From Bacillota bacterium (GTDB taxonomy: Bacteria; Bacillota_I; Bacilli_A; Erysipelotrichales; Erysipelotrichaceae), in NCBI GenBank assembly GCA_023249475.1, contig JAHFCO010000022.1, positions 1 to 39,384 of the forward strand: DNA of 39,384 nt. Reading direction: 5' to 3'. Shown piece by piece: positions 25,304 to 33,271 of the stretch; within the stretch, counting starts at the first letter, position 1; each line of letters begins with the position of its first letter. Made by a program: the position numbers and the translations under genes. The notes beneath the pieces were generated by a model. It was not told the origin of the DNA. It was given only the letters and a program-made list of their open reading frames with translations, and did not search any database.

Positions 25304-25735
25304 CTAGAGTTCTTCCTCTTGATAATCGGTAACGGCGTCCATCTGGAACAGAGTGACCCCGAGTCTGCCTTCGCTCAATACCGCCTCGATCATGTCTTGC
25401 TTTTCAAGATTGTCTTTCATCAGGACGGCCGTCAGAACCATCGGCATGTTCATGCCTGCGAAGACCGTCGTTTTGGCGAACAATCCGCGTTGGTTCAACA
25501 CTTCGATCGACGTCGTGAACGGGGATCCGCTCAGGATGTCGCTAAACAAAAGAACTTCGTCGTCGCTTGTGAGCGGTTCGACCAGTTTCCTAAAATTCTC
25601 GGCGAAATCGTTGGTGCCCATATCCTCTTCCAGGGATGTACTTAGGATGTCGTCGCGCTTTCCGCTCATCATCATGACGGCGGATTGTAATCCTTGCGCG
25701 AAATGACCGTGACTTACCAAGATGACATATTTCAT
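25304..25735 (-). CDS. PTS system, mannose family, IIA component
   Basis: A 143-residue IIA domain. VSHGHFAQG at residues 7-15 includes His9, which takes phosphate from HPr. LLFSDILSGSPFTTS is the conserved D-x-x-GGSP-type segment, here DILSGSP. Encoded as a separate polypeptide and not fused to IIB. First gene of the PTS operon; AAGGAG precedes the ATG and a TTGCAT-N17-TATGAT promoter lies upstream. Confidence 0.93.
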   Translation of the reverse strand: MKYVILVSHGHFAQGLQSAVMMMSGKRDDILSTSLEEDMGTNDFAENFRKLVEPLTSDDEVLLFSDILSGSPFTTSIEVLNQRGLFAKTTVFAGMNMPMVLTAVLMKDNLEKQDMIEAVLSEGRLGVTLFQMDAVTDYQEEEL

Positions 25736-25782
25736 GTTTTGTTCTCCTTCAATCGAAAGGGGTTACATTAACTTCTAAACCT

Positions 25783-25811
25783 ATCATAGTTTATTTTTTT
25801 AGCCAATGCAA
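25783..25811 (-). promoter_or_regulatory. Promoter of the PTS-SIS operon
   Basis: Minus-strand -35 TTGCAT (25806-25811), 17-base spacer and -10 TATGAT (25783-25788), about 48 bases before the IIA start. The rest of the 183-base gap is AT-rich. Confidence 0.65.
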
Positions 25812-25918
25812 GACGATTTTGAAATAAATTGTAATTATTTGGAATGTTTTTATCGTTTTTGTCGGTTGTGTGAAATACAAGATTTGTTTAGACATATTAT
25901 ACTATACAAACCAGGTCT

Positions 25919-26257
25919 CTAGTCAAGGAATTTCAGAAGCCCCAACGCCTGGATCGCATAAAGGACGATGAAGACGACGACCGGGATCCCGATGATGACC
26001 CAATACACGCGGTTGAACTTGGTCTGGAACTTGTTCCAGTTTTCCTCGCTGTAGTAAAAGCGGTTGTCCTCGGTCCGTATGAGGATGTTGTCGGCCATCA
26101 TGTTGGTGATGGTGTAGGCGATGACGTTGGAAGAGAGCGGAAGATCCTTGCAGATCTCCGCCGGTTGGGCGGTCTTCTCGCTGAAAGCCCGATGTTCCTT
26201 GAACGTGTCAAGGACCAGTCTTCCGGCGGTTTTGCGTGGATTGATTTTGGTGGCCAT
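25919..26257 (-). CDS. Small winged-helix-like protein with a C-terminal membrane anchor
   Basis: A 112-residue protein, not recognised as a named family. Residues about 15-75 look like a winged helix: TAQPAEICKDLPLSSNVIAYTI as the helix-turn-helix and ILIRTEDNRFYYS as the wing. A single TM helix lies at about 85-107 (WVIIGIPVVVFIVLYAIQAL). A membrane-tethered DNA-binding or protein-binding domain is possible. ATG at 26257 has AAAGGA upstream. It is last in the leftward unit PMI-cPGI-NanE, with overlap to NanE of 0-2 bases. Confidence 0.65.
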   Translation of the reverse strand: MATKINPRKTAGRLVLDTFKEHRAFSEKTAQPAEICKDLPLSSNVIAYTITNMMADNILIRTEDNRFYYSEENWNKFQTKFNRVYWVIIGIPVVVFIVLYAIQALGLLKFLD

Positions 26258-26258
26258 G

Positions 26259-26951
26259 TTATTTCCTTTGGAGCGCTTCGACAAAACGTTGGGCGGTCAG
26301 ATGCGGTCGTGTGATCGCACCCCCCACGACGACGCACAACGCACCCAGTTCGATGCAACGGCGCGCTTCGTCGGTCGTATTGATTTTCCCTTCGGCGATG
26401 ACCTTACCCGGGAAATCGCGGCAGAGTCTTTCGATCATCGGGAAACTGGGACCGTCGTATTGGTCGGAATAATCCGTATACCCGCAGAGCGTCGTGCCGA
26501 TGAAATCAGCCCCGAGCTTGACGGCGTTGGCGCCTTCTTCATACGTCGAACAATCCGCCATGACGAGTGCATCGGGATATTTCGCTTTGATCTTTCTGAT
26601 TAAATCATATGCCTTTTCACCCGTCGGCGCAAGACGGTTCGTACAATCGATCGCGATGATGTCGCTGCCGGCTTCCATCAAGGCATCGACTTCGGCCATG
26701 GTCGGCGTAATGTAGACGTCGCTGCCTTCGAACTCCTGTTTCCAGATCCCGATCACCGGCAATCCGGTCGCGTCTTTCATCTCTTTGACGTTCTTGGGTT
26801 CGTTGGCACGCAGTCCGACCGCCCCCGCCCATTTGGCGCTTTCCGCCATTTTCAGCATGATCCCTTCCCCATGGATGGGTTCGCCTTCGAAACTCTGACA
26901 GGAGACGATCAAACCGCCTTCGATCTGTCGGATCAGTTCTTCTTTTTTCAT
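26259..26951 (-). CDS. nanE: N-acetylmannosamine-6-phosphate 2-epimerase (copy 2)
   Basis: A 230-residue NanE with EGGLIVSCQS, GAVGLRANEPKNV, PVIGIWK, IAIDCTNR, and GALCVVVGGAITRP. It catalyses ManNAc-6-P to GlcNAc-6-P. ATG at 26951 with GAGG, overlapping the isomerase stop as ATGA. It belongs to the leftward unit with cupin-type PGI and a long mannose-6-phosphate isomerase. Compared with copy 1 it is the more standard length. Two epimerases under different regulators in one locus is unusual. Confidence 0.92.
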   Translation of the reverse strand: MKKEELIRQIEGGLIVSCQSFEGEPIHGEGIMLKMAESAKWAGAVGLRANEPKNVKEMKDATGLPVIGIWKQEFEGSDVYITPTMAEVDALMEAGSDIIAIDCTNRLAPTGEKAYDLIRKIKAKYPDALVMADCSTYEEGANAVKLGADFIGTTLCGYTDYSDQYDGPSFPMIERLCRDFPGKVIAEGKINTTDEARRCIELGALCVVVGGAITRPHLTAQRFVEALQRK

Positions 26952-27511
26952 ACGTTCGCCTCTTTCCATTCCGGTTGGCCGTCGACCTTGAAACAGCGCA
27001 CCGGGAATCCGCCGCGATCGATCGTTTCATAGTCGTGCCCCGCCAACACGTTCCAGCACGCCCCGACCGCCATGACGTCGCCATCGTGGGTGTTGATGAG
27101 CCGGTGGGCATATTTCCCGTTGATGTAGTGGACGGAACCGGGAAAGACCTTCTCCGCGAACACTTCGTCCTTTCCGTCCCAATACAACAAGAATCCTTCG
27201 CCGGAAAGCCCGAAATAGTATTCGTCGTAGTTCTTATCCGCATGGAAATGGCCGCGGGTGAAACTGTATTCCCCGTCGACGGTATACGGATTCAGGTAAG
27301 TGACGCCGAAATTAAGCGTCCCCGCCACGGCCGGGGTCGGCGCGGGGATCGATACGACGCGATAGGCGATCTTCTCCTGGAGGTCGCTTGGGATCGGATG
27401 CCGGTAGGAAGCGCTTAGCGCCCCGACCTTCTTCTCATACGCATCCAGATGGTCTCCACCGAGTGAAAAAGGCAGTGGAAAACGAAAAGCGGCTGTGTTA
27501 CGAATTTCCAT
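26948..27511 (-). CDS. Cupin-type glucose-6-phosphate isomerase
   Basis: A 187-residue cupin of the archaeal-type phosphoglucose isomerase family, interconverting glucose-6-P and fructose-6-P. Metal ligands are His88, His90, Glu97 and His136, in TRGHFHADKNYDEYYFG and YAHRLIN; from memory these are the same positions as in the Pyrococcus furiosus enzyme. ATG at 27511 follows GGGAGG by 6 bases; the earlier Met at 27517 abuts the binding site. It is not homologous to the common PGI fold, so it may act as a backup or respond to different metals. Confidence 0.88.
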   Translation of the reverse strand: MEIRNTAAFRFPLPFSLGGDHLDAYEKKVGALSASYRHPIPSDLQEKIAYRVVSIPAPTPAVAGTLNFGVTYLNPYTVDGEYSFTRGHFHADKNYDEYYFGLSGEGFLLYWDGKDEVFAEKVFPGSVHYINGKYAHRLINTHDGDVMAVGACWNVLAGHDYETIDRGGFPVRCFKVDGQPEWKEANV

Positions 27512-29249
27512 AGTCATCCTCCCTTGTGCCACGGACGAACGCGTGGATCAATGCATGTTTCCCTTCGCCGACCGGTTTGACGATGAATCGTTTGACCGCT
27601 GCGGGCACGATGAAACATTCCGCATAGTGGAATTCGGTATCTTCGAAATGGTGGTCGGGGTCGCTGATGACGACGCTTTGCCCTTCCACCAACATCAATT
27701 CGTGGACGGTGTTCCCGGTGTCGATTTCAAACGGTCTGTCGAACCAGGTGCGTACGGTCTCGATGAATTCCAGTTCATGCAGACCGGTCCGCTCTTGTCT
27801 GATCCCCTCTTCTTCATGGAGAAGTCGGATGTTGTTGACCAGATGGGAATGGACCCATTCCGTATCCCGGTCGACCTGGATGACATGCTCGGCATGGTCG
27901 AGATGGACGGGGCGAGGACGTCCGTCCATGCCCAGTCTTCCCCAGTCCCAAAGTTTGAAGGTGAAAATATACGGCGTGGCGCTGATTTCCAAAACCACGG
28001 ATTGCGTCCCGCTGCAGTGGATCGTCCCGCCGGGGATCAGGAAATGATCGTGTTTCTTGGCCGGGATGTTGTTGATGAAGCGTGCGTCGTCGAAGCGTTT
28101 CTCCCCGCGTTGCGCCGCTCGGAGATCTTCCATCAGGTCGTCGAGCTTCGTGCCGGTCTTTACCCCGAGATAGACATGGGCGCCTTCCCCCGCATCCAGC
28201 ATATAATAACTCTCGTCCTGGGTATAGGTCATCCCGAAGGTCCGTTGGATATAGTCGGTCAGCGGATGGACTTGCAGGGAAAGGTTCCCGCCTCCCATCG
28301 TGTCCAAGAAGTCGAAGCGGATCGGATATTCCCGTCCGAAGCGCGCGACGGTTTTCGCCCCCATGAGGTTTTTGGATTCAAACAAGACCGCATCCATGGC
28401 TTGGAGCGTAAAGGTTTCTTCATCGATCTTGAAACAGATCGCATTCTCTTCCGGAACGCCGTTGAACGACCAGGCGTAGTTGGGTTTATCTTGGGGAAGG
28501 TTGCAGTGTTCCTTCATCCATTGTCCGCCCCATACCCCGGGGTCGAAGTACGGGACCATGCTGAACGGCTTGGACGCGGTTTCACGCAACGCCAGGTCGA
28601 CCGCATGTTTACTCAACAGTTTCGGTGTACCGGCAAGATCGTCGTCCAAGACATAGGCGACACGGTTCCAGATCGAGATTTTATGACGATCGGCGATCCG
28701 CCAATCGACGAAATAGCCGCGTTTAAACATACGCAGGGGATCTTCTTTGAAGTTGCCTGCGTTATAGTTGTCCGACTCCCCGCGCCGGAAGCGAAGCTGG
28801 ATTTCCCAACGCGATACGCTGGTCAGCCAGATGAGCGCGTCCTGACAATAGAGCGAACTCCCCAAACCGATCAACAAGCGCTTCCCCGTCGAGTCGTCGA
28901 AATCGTCCTGCAGTTTCGCCGAGCGCTCGGGATGTCGCAGATCCTTGATCGTCTTGTGGGTGATGTGACCGAAAACCCGATCCTCGGTAAGATCGCTTGC
29001 CAAGAGCGCATCGAGCTCCTCGCCGGAAAGATTGGCTTGGTCCGTGTCGAAGACTTCATCGAAGAGCCCTGAAAGTTCTTGGATCAGTCGTGCTTTGTTT
29101 GTCCCGGGATAGGTTTCGATCGCGACGACATCCTGGGTCATCAACAGCACCGCCAGTTCGTTGCGCAGCGCTTCGTAGCCGGTCCGGATCTTTTCATCGA
29201 CCGCTGTGATTTGGATGCGTGGATGAGGACGGTAGAGATTTTTTTGCAT
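27498..29249 (-). CDS. Long mannose-6-phosphate isomerase with N-terminal kinase-like domain
   Basis: A 583-residue class I mannose-6-phosphate isomerase. Residues 1 to about 215 resemble a nucleoside/uridine kinase-like fold whose P-loop is degenerate (YPGTNKARLI where GxxxxGKS would be). The isomerase cupin follows, with LSLQVHPL, QDESYYMLDAGE and IPGGTIHCSG supplying zinc-type ligands (Gln, His, Glu, His). It converts mannose-6-P to fructose-6-P. CGGAGG precedes the ATG at 29249. First gene of the leftward unit and divergent from the GntR gene. Confidence 0.85.
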   Translation of the reverse strand: MQKNLYRPHPRIQITAVDEKIRTGYEALRNELAVLLMTQDVVAIETYPGTNKARLIQELSGLFDEVFDTDQANLSGEELDALLASDLTEDRVFGHITHKTIKDLRHPERSAKLQDDFDDSTGKRLLIGLGSSLYCQDALIWLTSVSRWEIQLRFRRGESDNYNAGNFKEDPLRMFKRGYFVDWRIADRHKISIWNRVAYVLDDDLAGTPKLLSKHAVDLALRETASKPFSMVPYFDPGVWGGQWMKEHCNLPQDKPNYAWSFNGVPEENAICFKIDEETFTLQAMDAVLFESKNLMGAKTVARFGREYPIRFDFLDTMGGGNLSLQVHPLTDYIQRTFGMTYTQDESYYMLDAGEGAHVYLGVKTGTKLDDLMEDLRAAQRGEKRFDDARFINNIPAKKHDHFLIPGGTIHCSGTQSVVLEISATPYIFTFKLWDWGRLGMDGRPRPVHLDHAEHVIQVDRDTEWVHSHLVNNIRLLHEEEGIRQERTGLHELEFIETVRTWFDRPFEIDTGNTVHELMLVEGQSVVISDPDHHFEDTEFHYAECFIVPAAVKRFIVKPVGEGKHALIHAFVRGTREDDYGNS

Positions 29250-29278
29250 GGTTTACCTCCGAATTGTGCAGGAATACA

Positions 29279-29307
29279 TTGAAACTTCCGCCAATACACC
29301 GTAAAGT
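29279..29307 (+). promoter_or_regulatory. Promoter of the GntR regulator
   Basis: TTGAAA (29279-29284), 17-base spacer, TAAAGT (29302-29307), 26 bases before the GntR ATG. It lies in the 84-base divergent gap. The opposite promoter for the isomerase gene is not clear. Confidence 0.5.
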
Positions 29308-29333
29308 TAAAGATAAGAGAAGAGGGCTCGACG

Positions 29334-30023
29334 ATGACGAAATATCAAGAAATCGCGCAGGATCTGATCCAGTTGATCAAATCGGGGACGTACCGCGCCT
29401 GGGGCGCCATGGAAGGCGAACACATGTTGGCGAAACGCTATCAAGTGAGTCGCGCCACCATCCGCAAAGCGTTGAACGTCCTAAAGGAACAAGGCTATAT
29501 CCATTCAAGGCAAGGTTCCGGCATTTACGTGAATCCTGAAGAGTTTTATCAGGAACGCCTGATGTTTACGATGTCCGACCGTTTCCGCAAGACACGTTTG
29601 GATTCGAAGGTTCTGAAATACACCGTCGAAGAAGCCAGCCCCGAATTGGATCGCCAATTCAGTTTGGGAAGCGACAAGCGGTTGGTCCATTATCTTCGCC
29701 TGCGCTCGCTGGAGAAGAAACCCTTGGTGTTGGAAGAAACTTGGATGCCGGTGGAACTGTTTCCGACCTTGACGAAGGAAATTCTGTTCGGATCCATCAT
29801 GCAGTTCATGGAAGACCAAGGAAACGTCATCAGCCATGATTTCAAGACGATCCGGGCGATTCGGCTGGACGCGAACCAGGCGAAGCATCTTCGCAAGGAA
29901 ACCGACGACCTAAGTTTACAAATCACCCATCATGTCTACTTCCTGAAATCGATCTTGGCGCAGATCACGATCGAAACGCAGGGCGACAACGAGATGAACG
30001 CCCTCTCCGTCCGCGAAAGATAA
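29334..30023 (+). CDS. GntR-family regulator with UTRA domain
   Basis: A 229-residue regulator. The N-terminal winged helix (about 1-68) has LAKRYQVSRATIRKALNVLKEQGYIHSRQGSGIYV, the GntR signature. Residues about 80-225 form a UTRA ligand domain, with LVLEETWMPVELFP and LSLQITHHVYF, which in NagR/TreR relatives binds a sugar phosphate. Divergent from the isomerase/NanE unit, so it likely controls that unit. It is also the only GntR/UTRA protein in the window and so a candidate for the TTGTATATACAA sites at both ends. GAGGG precedes the ATG. Confidence 0.9.
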   Translation: MTKYQEIAQDLIQLIKSGTYRAWGAMEGEHMLAKRYQVSRATIRKALNVLKEQGYIHSRQGSGIYVNPEEFYQERLMFTMSDRFRKTRLDSKVLKYTVEEASPELDRQFSLGSDKRLVHYLRLRSLEKKPLVLEETWMPVELFPTLTKEILFGSIMQFMEDQGNVISHDFKTIRAIRLDANQAKHLRKETDDLSLQITHHVYFLKSILAQITIETQGDNEMNALSVRER

Positions 30024-30039
30024 GAAATTTTCAACCACA

Positions 30040-30103
30040 GTGCGACTGATATTCAGTCGCGCTTCGACTTTTAGTCGCACCGTGATTGAGAATCAATCAC
30101 GGT
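30040..30103. repeat. Cluster of three hairpins between convergent genes
   Basis: GCGACTGA/TCAGTCGC (30042-30060), CGACT/AGTCG (30065-30077) and ACCGTGATTG/CAATCACGGT (30079-30103) form three consecutive hairpins. An alternative pairing joins 30040-30047 with 30073-30080. The third contains the stop codon of the isomerase gene. No long T-run follows, so this is not a classic terminator. Confidence 0.6.
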
Positions 30104-31031
30104 AGCTACTAATCAACGTCGTGATCTTTCCGTCGATTTCGACTTCGCCGAATGAATCCGGCACCAACAATGTGGTTCCGGGGCGAACGTCGATGTCATC
30201 GACCTTGCCTTCGCCCTCGATCACCGTGATGAAATAGAAATGCGGGTCGTCGAAGACGCCGTGGGTTTCCGTTTCGATTTTGCGTAGTGTGAATTTCTTC
30301 GGTTCGTCGATGAATTCGCTGATCAAACACCCTTTAAAAAGGAACGGTTCAGGATGGATCGGTCCTTTTTCTTGATGGGGGATCGTCAGGACATCCATCG
30401 CACGGTCGAGATGAAGGTCGCGATGCATGCCGGTCTTGGCATCGACGCGATTGTAATCGAAAATACGGTAGGTGATGTCCGCGTTGCGCGAGATTTCGAA
30501 GGTGACGACGTTTTTCCCGATCGCATGGATCGTCCCGGCGGGGACGTTGAGGAAATCCCCCGCGTTCGCCTCCACATAGGAGAGAAGTTCATCCCATTTC
30601 CCGTCATTCGCCTTCTTCAAGAACTCTTCCTTGGTCTTGGCCGTGTGTCCGAATTGGATTTTATGGTTCCCGTTGGTTTCCAAAACATACCAGGCTTCCG
30701 GTTTCCCATACGAACCGTAATGTTCCGTCGCATAGCCTTCGGTCGGATGAACCTGGACCGAAAGGTTGTCGATGGGATCCATCAAGGTGCAGCGGAGCGG
30801 GAACTGTTCGCTGGCGCAGTTGAACCATTCCGGTAGTTTTTCATAGGCTTCGCTCAGCGACATCCCGAGTTCGGTCAAACGGTTATCCCCGTTGCCTTTG
30901 AGCGCGGCGACGCACCACATTTCTCCGATGCGGTCGATGTCCGTCTCTCCGTGGAATCTTGTCTTCATCATCGTTCCGCCCCAGATTCTCTCTTTGAAGA
31001 TCGGTTCGACATGTACGATTTGCTTTTTCAT
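30093..31031 (-). CDS. manA: Mannose-6-phosphate isomerase, class I (short form)
   Basis: A 312-residue type I enzyme. It has FKERIWGG near the N-terminus, SVQVHPTE (Gln and His zinc ligands), GKPEAWYVLE (Glu ligand) and PAGTIHAIG (His ligand). ATG at 31031 with AAGGGG, overlapping the NagA-ManA fusion stop by ATGA. The pair is transcribed leftward from the promoter near 33185. It is a complete isomerase right next to a fusion protein that carries a second such domain. Confidence 0.92.
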   Translation of the reverse strand: MKKQIVHVEPIFKERIWGGTMMKTRFHGETDIDRIGEMWCVAALKGNGDNRLTELGMSLSEAYEKLPEWFNCASEQFPLRCTLMDPIDNLSVQVHPTEGYATEHYGSYGKPEAWYVLETNGNHKIQFGHTAKTKEEFLKKANDGKWDELLSYVEANAGDFLNVPAGTIHAIGKNVVTFEISRNADITYRIFDYNRVDAKTGMHRDLHLDRAMDVLTIPHQEKGPIHPEPFLFKGCLISEFIDEPKKFTLRKIETETHGVFDDPHFYFITVIEGEGKVDDIDVRPGTTLLVPDSFGEVEIDGKITTLISSYRD

Positions 31032-33151
31032 ACTTTCCCCTTCCGTTGATAGGTGACATAGGCGATGCAGCATTTCCCTGTGATCTTGATGCGCGGGGAT
31101 TCGCAGGGCACGAACCAGGTTTCGCCTGCAATGAATTCCTGGTCGTCGATCTTTCCGTTTCCATCCAGTATTGTCAGGAAATAGAATTCGTCGCGTTGGA
31201 AATACCCCTCGTGTTCGACTTCCAGCTTCCCGGCGGTATAGACCCCGGGTTCATCGTGGAAGACCGTATGGACGATCCCTTCTTCTTCGATGGGATGCAG
31301 GGCGACCGGCCGGGTATCGTCGTTGGGAATCCGGATGTTGTCGAGGACTTGCCGGACATGCAAGGGGCGTGGATTCTTCGTGATCGGATCGATCCGATCG
31401 TAATCATAGAGGCGATAGGTCAGATCCGCGTTCTGGGTGAACTCGATCAAGGTGACCCCGCCGCCGAAGGCATGGAGCGTCCCGTAGGGGACATCCACGA
31501 AGTCGCCGGAGCGCACCGGGATGACGCGCACCAACGCGTCGAACGCCTTCGCATCGACCTTCGCTTTGAATTCTTCGTATGTTTGCGCGGTATGTCCGAG
31601 CACCATCGTGCCTTCCCCTTCGATGAAATAGACGCCGTCGGGTTTCCCTTTCTTCCCTTCGTGCTTCATCGCATACGCATCGTCGGGATGCAGCTGGATG
31701 GACATCGGGATGATCGGGTTGGCCATGGCGGTCCGCACGGGCATTTCGTCGGTATCGCTTTTAAAAAGATCGGGATGCGCGAGATAGAAGTCGGAAAGTT
31801 TCTGTCCGGTGGCTTCGACCGTGCAATCCAGATGCCCTTTCATCGCGATGACGTTGTAGCACTCGCCGATGTTGGGGAGGTCGCTGACATAGCCGTATTT
31901 TTCTTTCAACCGGTTTCCGCCCCAGATGCGGTAGTTGAAAACCGGCAGGATTTTATAGAGTTTTTTATCGGTTTCACGCTGAAACACCCGTTTGCCTTCG
32001 CGATAGGTCGCGACGACGTCATAATGATCGTCCAGAATCGTGAAATCCGCGCATTTCCCGGGTTTCAGTCCGCCGATCTTCTCGAGTTTCAACAGTTTCG
32101 CCGGGTTGACGCTGGTCATTTCGACCGCTTCCTCGATCGAACATCCCGTGAACTCCAGGATGTTCTTGAAGGCATCGATCATCCCGATCGTCGATCCCGC
32201 GATCCGTCCCGTGGCTTTGGTGAGCGCTTTGCGACCGACATTCACGCATTCGACGCCTCCGAAGATGAACTCCCCGTCCCCCATCCCTTTGGCCGGGTTG
32301 GCATCGGTGATGCAGATCAAACGGCGGCTTCCCAGGATCTGGTAGGTCAGCTTCACGACCAACGGGTCGATATGGAAACCATCCGTAATGAGCTCACAGT
32401 AGCTGTCGCCCTTCAATAACGCCGCCGTGACGGCGCCGGGACTGCGGTGGGTGTGTTGGGTCATCGCGTTGTAGAGGTGGGTGAACCCGTCCCCGCCCGC
32501 CGCAAGGGCGTGCAAGGTCTGTTGGGCCGTCGCATCGGTATGCGCGAACATCACCGCCACCTGATGATGATGGCATTCTTCGATGAACACTTCGATCCCA
32601 TCGGATTCGGGCGCGACCGTCACCATCCGTAGTTTATTTCTCGTGAGTTGCACATCGTCGTCGATTTCACCCTTGACGATCTTGCGGATGCCCTCGGCTT
32701 CCATCATCGCCTTGAACTTGAGACTCAGGAAAGGTCCTTCGTTGTGGATCCCGATCCAGCGCGCCCCTTCTTCGGGCGCATCCATTTTCCCGTAGGTTTC
32801 AAGTAAATCACGTTCGATGGGTCTCGGCTTCGCCATCAGCGACGTCAAAAACGAAGTCGTCCCTTCGCCGGCATAGAACTTCGCGACCTTTCCCAACTTT
32901 TCAAGATCGGGGTCGATGAAATCATGTCCGAGGGCGCCGTGGGTATGGATGTCGAGGAACCCGGGGATGAGGGTCGATGCCCCGTGATGCACCTGAGTGA
33001 CCGCGGGATCGCGGAGGTACTCGCGTAGCGCCGGGTCTTCGGGTCGGGTCACCAAGACGATGTATCCGTCTTTCTCAAGCAGGATGCCGTCGTCGATCCT
33101 GGGTCCGTATCCGGGCACGATCGTTTTCGCAAAGTGTAGGGTACAGGTCAT
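31028..33151 (-). CDS. Fusion of N-acetylglucosamine-6-phosphate deacetylase and mannose-6-phosphate isomerase
   Basis: A 707-residue bifunctional protein. Residues 1 to about 393 are NagA: DIHTHGALGHD, Glu138 in HNEGPF, the His pair in FAHTDAT and THLYNAM, and catalytic Asp283 in CITDANPAKG. Residues about 397-707 are a class I mannose-6-phosphate isomerase: YRIWGGNRL, SIQLHPDD, GKPDGVYFIEGE and PYGTLHAFGG. The usual KPE zinc-site Glu is Asp. No stop or frameshift lies at the junction. ATG at 33151 is chosen for GAGGTG; the GTG at 33160 overlaps it. It would deacetylate GlcNAc-6-P and also isomerise mannose-6-P to fructose-6-P. Confidence 0.9.
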   Translation of the reverse strand: MTCTLHFAKTIVPGYGPRIDDGILLEKDGYIVLVTRPEDPALREYLRDPAVTQVHHGASTLIPGFLDIHTHGALGHDFIDPDLEKLGKVAKFYAGEGTTSFLTSLMAKPRPIERDLLETYGKMDAPEEGARWIGIHNEGPFLSLKFKAMMEAEGIRKIVKGEIDDDVQLTRNKLRMVTVAPESDGIEVFIEECHHHQVAVMFAHTDATAQQTLHALAAGGDGFTHLYNAMTQHTHRSPGAVTAALLKGDSYCELITDGFHIDPLVVKLTYQILGSRRLICITDANPAKGMGDGEFIFGGVECVNVGRKALTKATGRIAGSTIGMIDAFKNILEFTGCSIEEAVEMTSVNPAKLLKLEKIGGLKPGKCADFTILDDHYDVVATYREGKRVFQRETDKKLYKILPVFNYRIWGGNRLKEKYGYVSDLPNIGECYNVIAMKGHLDCTVEATGQKLSDFYLAHPDLFKSDTDEMPVRTAMANPIIPMSIQLHPDDAYAMKHEGKKGKPDGVYFIEGEGTMVLGHTAQTYEEFKAKVDAKAFDALVRVIPVRSGDFVDVPYGTLHAFGGGVTLIEFTQNADLTYRLYDYDRIDPITKNPRPLHVRQVLDNIRIPNDDTRPVALHPIEEEGIVHTVFHDEPGVYTAGKLEVEHEGYFQRDEFYFLTILDGNGKIDDQEFIAGETWFVPCESPRIKITGKCCIAYVTYQRKGKV

Positions 33152-33176
33152 CTCGATCACCTCTTTGTTTCTATTG

Positions 33177-33224
33177 TACGATAGATTATGCGTTTTTACG
33201 ATAGTTTTTGAGAGATAATGATAG
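33177..33224. promoter_or_regulatory. Three direct repeats at exact 20-bp spacing upstream of the NagA-ManA fusion
   Basis: TACGATAG at 33177-33184 and 33197-33204 and AATGATAG at 33217-33224 recur every 20 bases, about two helical turns. A minus-strand -10-like CATAAT lies at 33185-33190 between the first two. This suggests an operator array for a regulator that binds one DNA face. Confidence 0.5.
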
Positions 33225-33247
33225 ATATATTTTGGGATTTGAAAGAA

Positions 33248-33271
33248 AAAGAAGACGTTCCCGCCTTCTTT
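33248..33271 (-). terminator. Rho-independent terminator after the C_GCAxxG gene
   Basis: AAAGAAG (33248-33254) pairs with CTTCTTT (33265-33271) and overlaps the stop codon at 33270. The minus strand continues T-rich. Confidence 0.65.

Noticed and set aside
25897-25909. TTATACTATACAA as a third copy of the GntR palindrome
   Set aside because: It is only a partial match without exact dyad symmetry and lies at the 3' side of a gene, not at a clear promoter.
27495-29072. Long plus-strand reading frame of about 525 codons opposite the 583-residue isomerase
   Set aside because: It is antisense to a gene with clear motifs, has no recognisable domain and reflects codon bias of the real gene. The same applies to frames opposite 31046-32419 and 900-1853.
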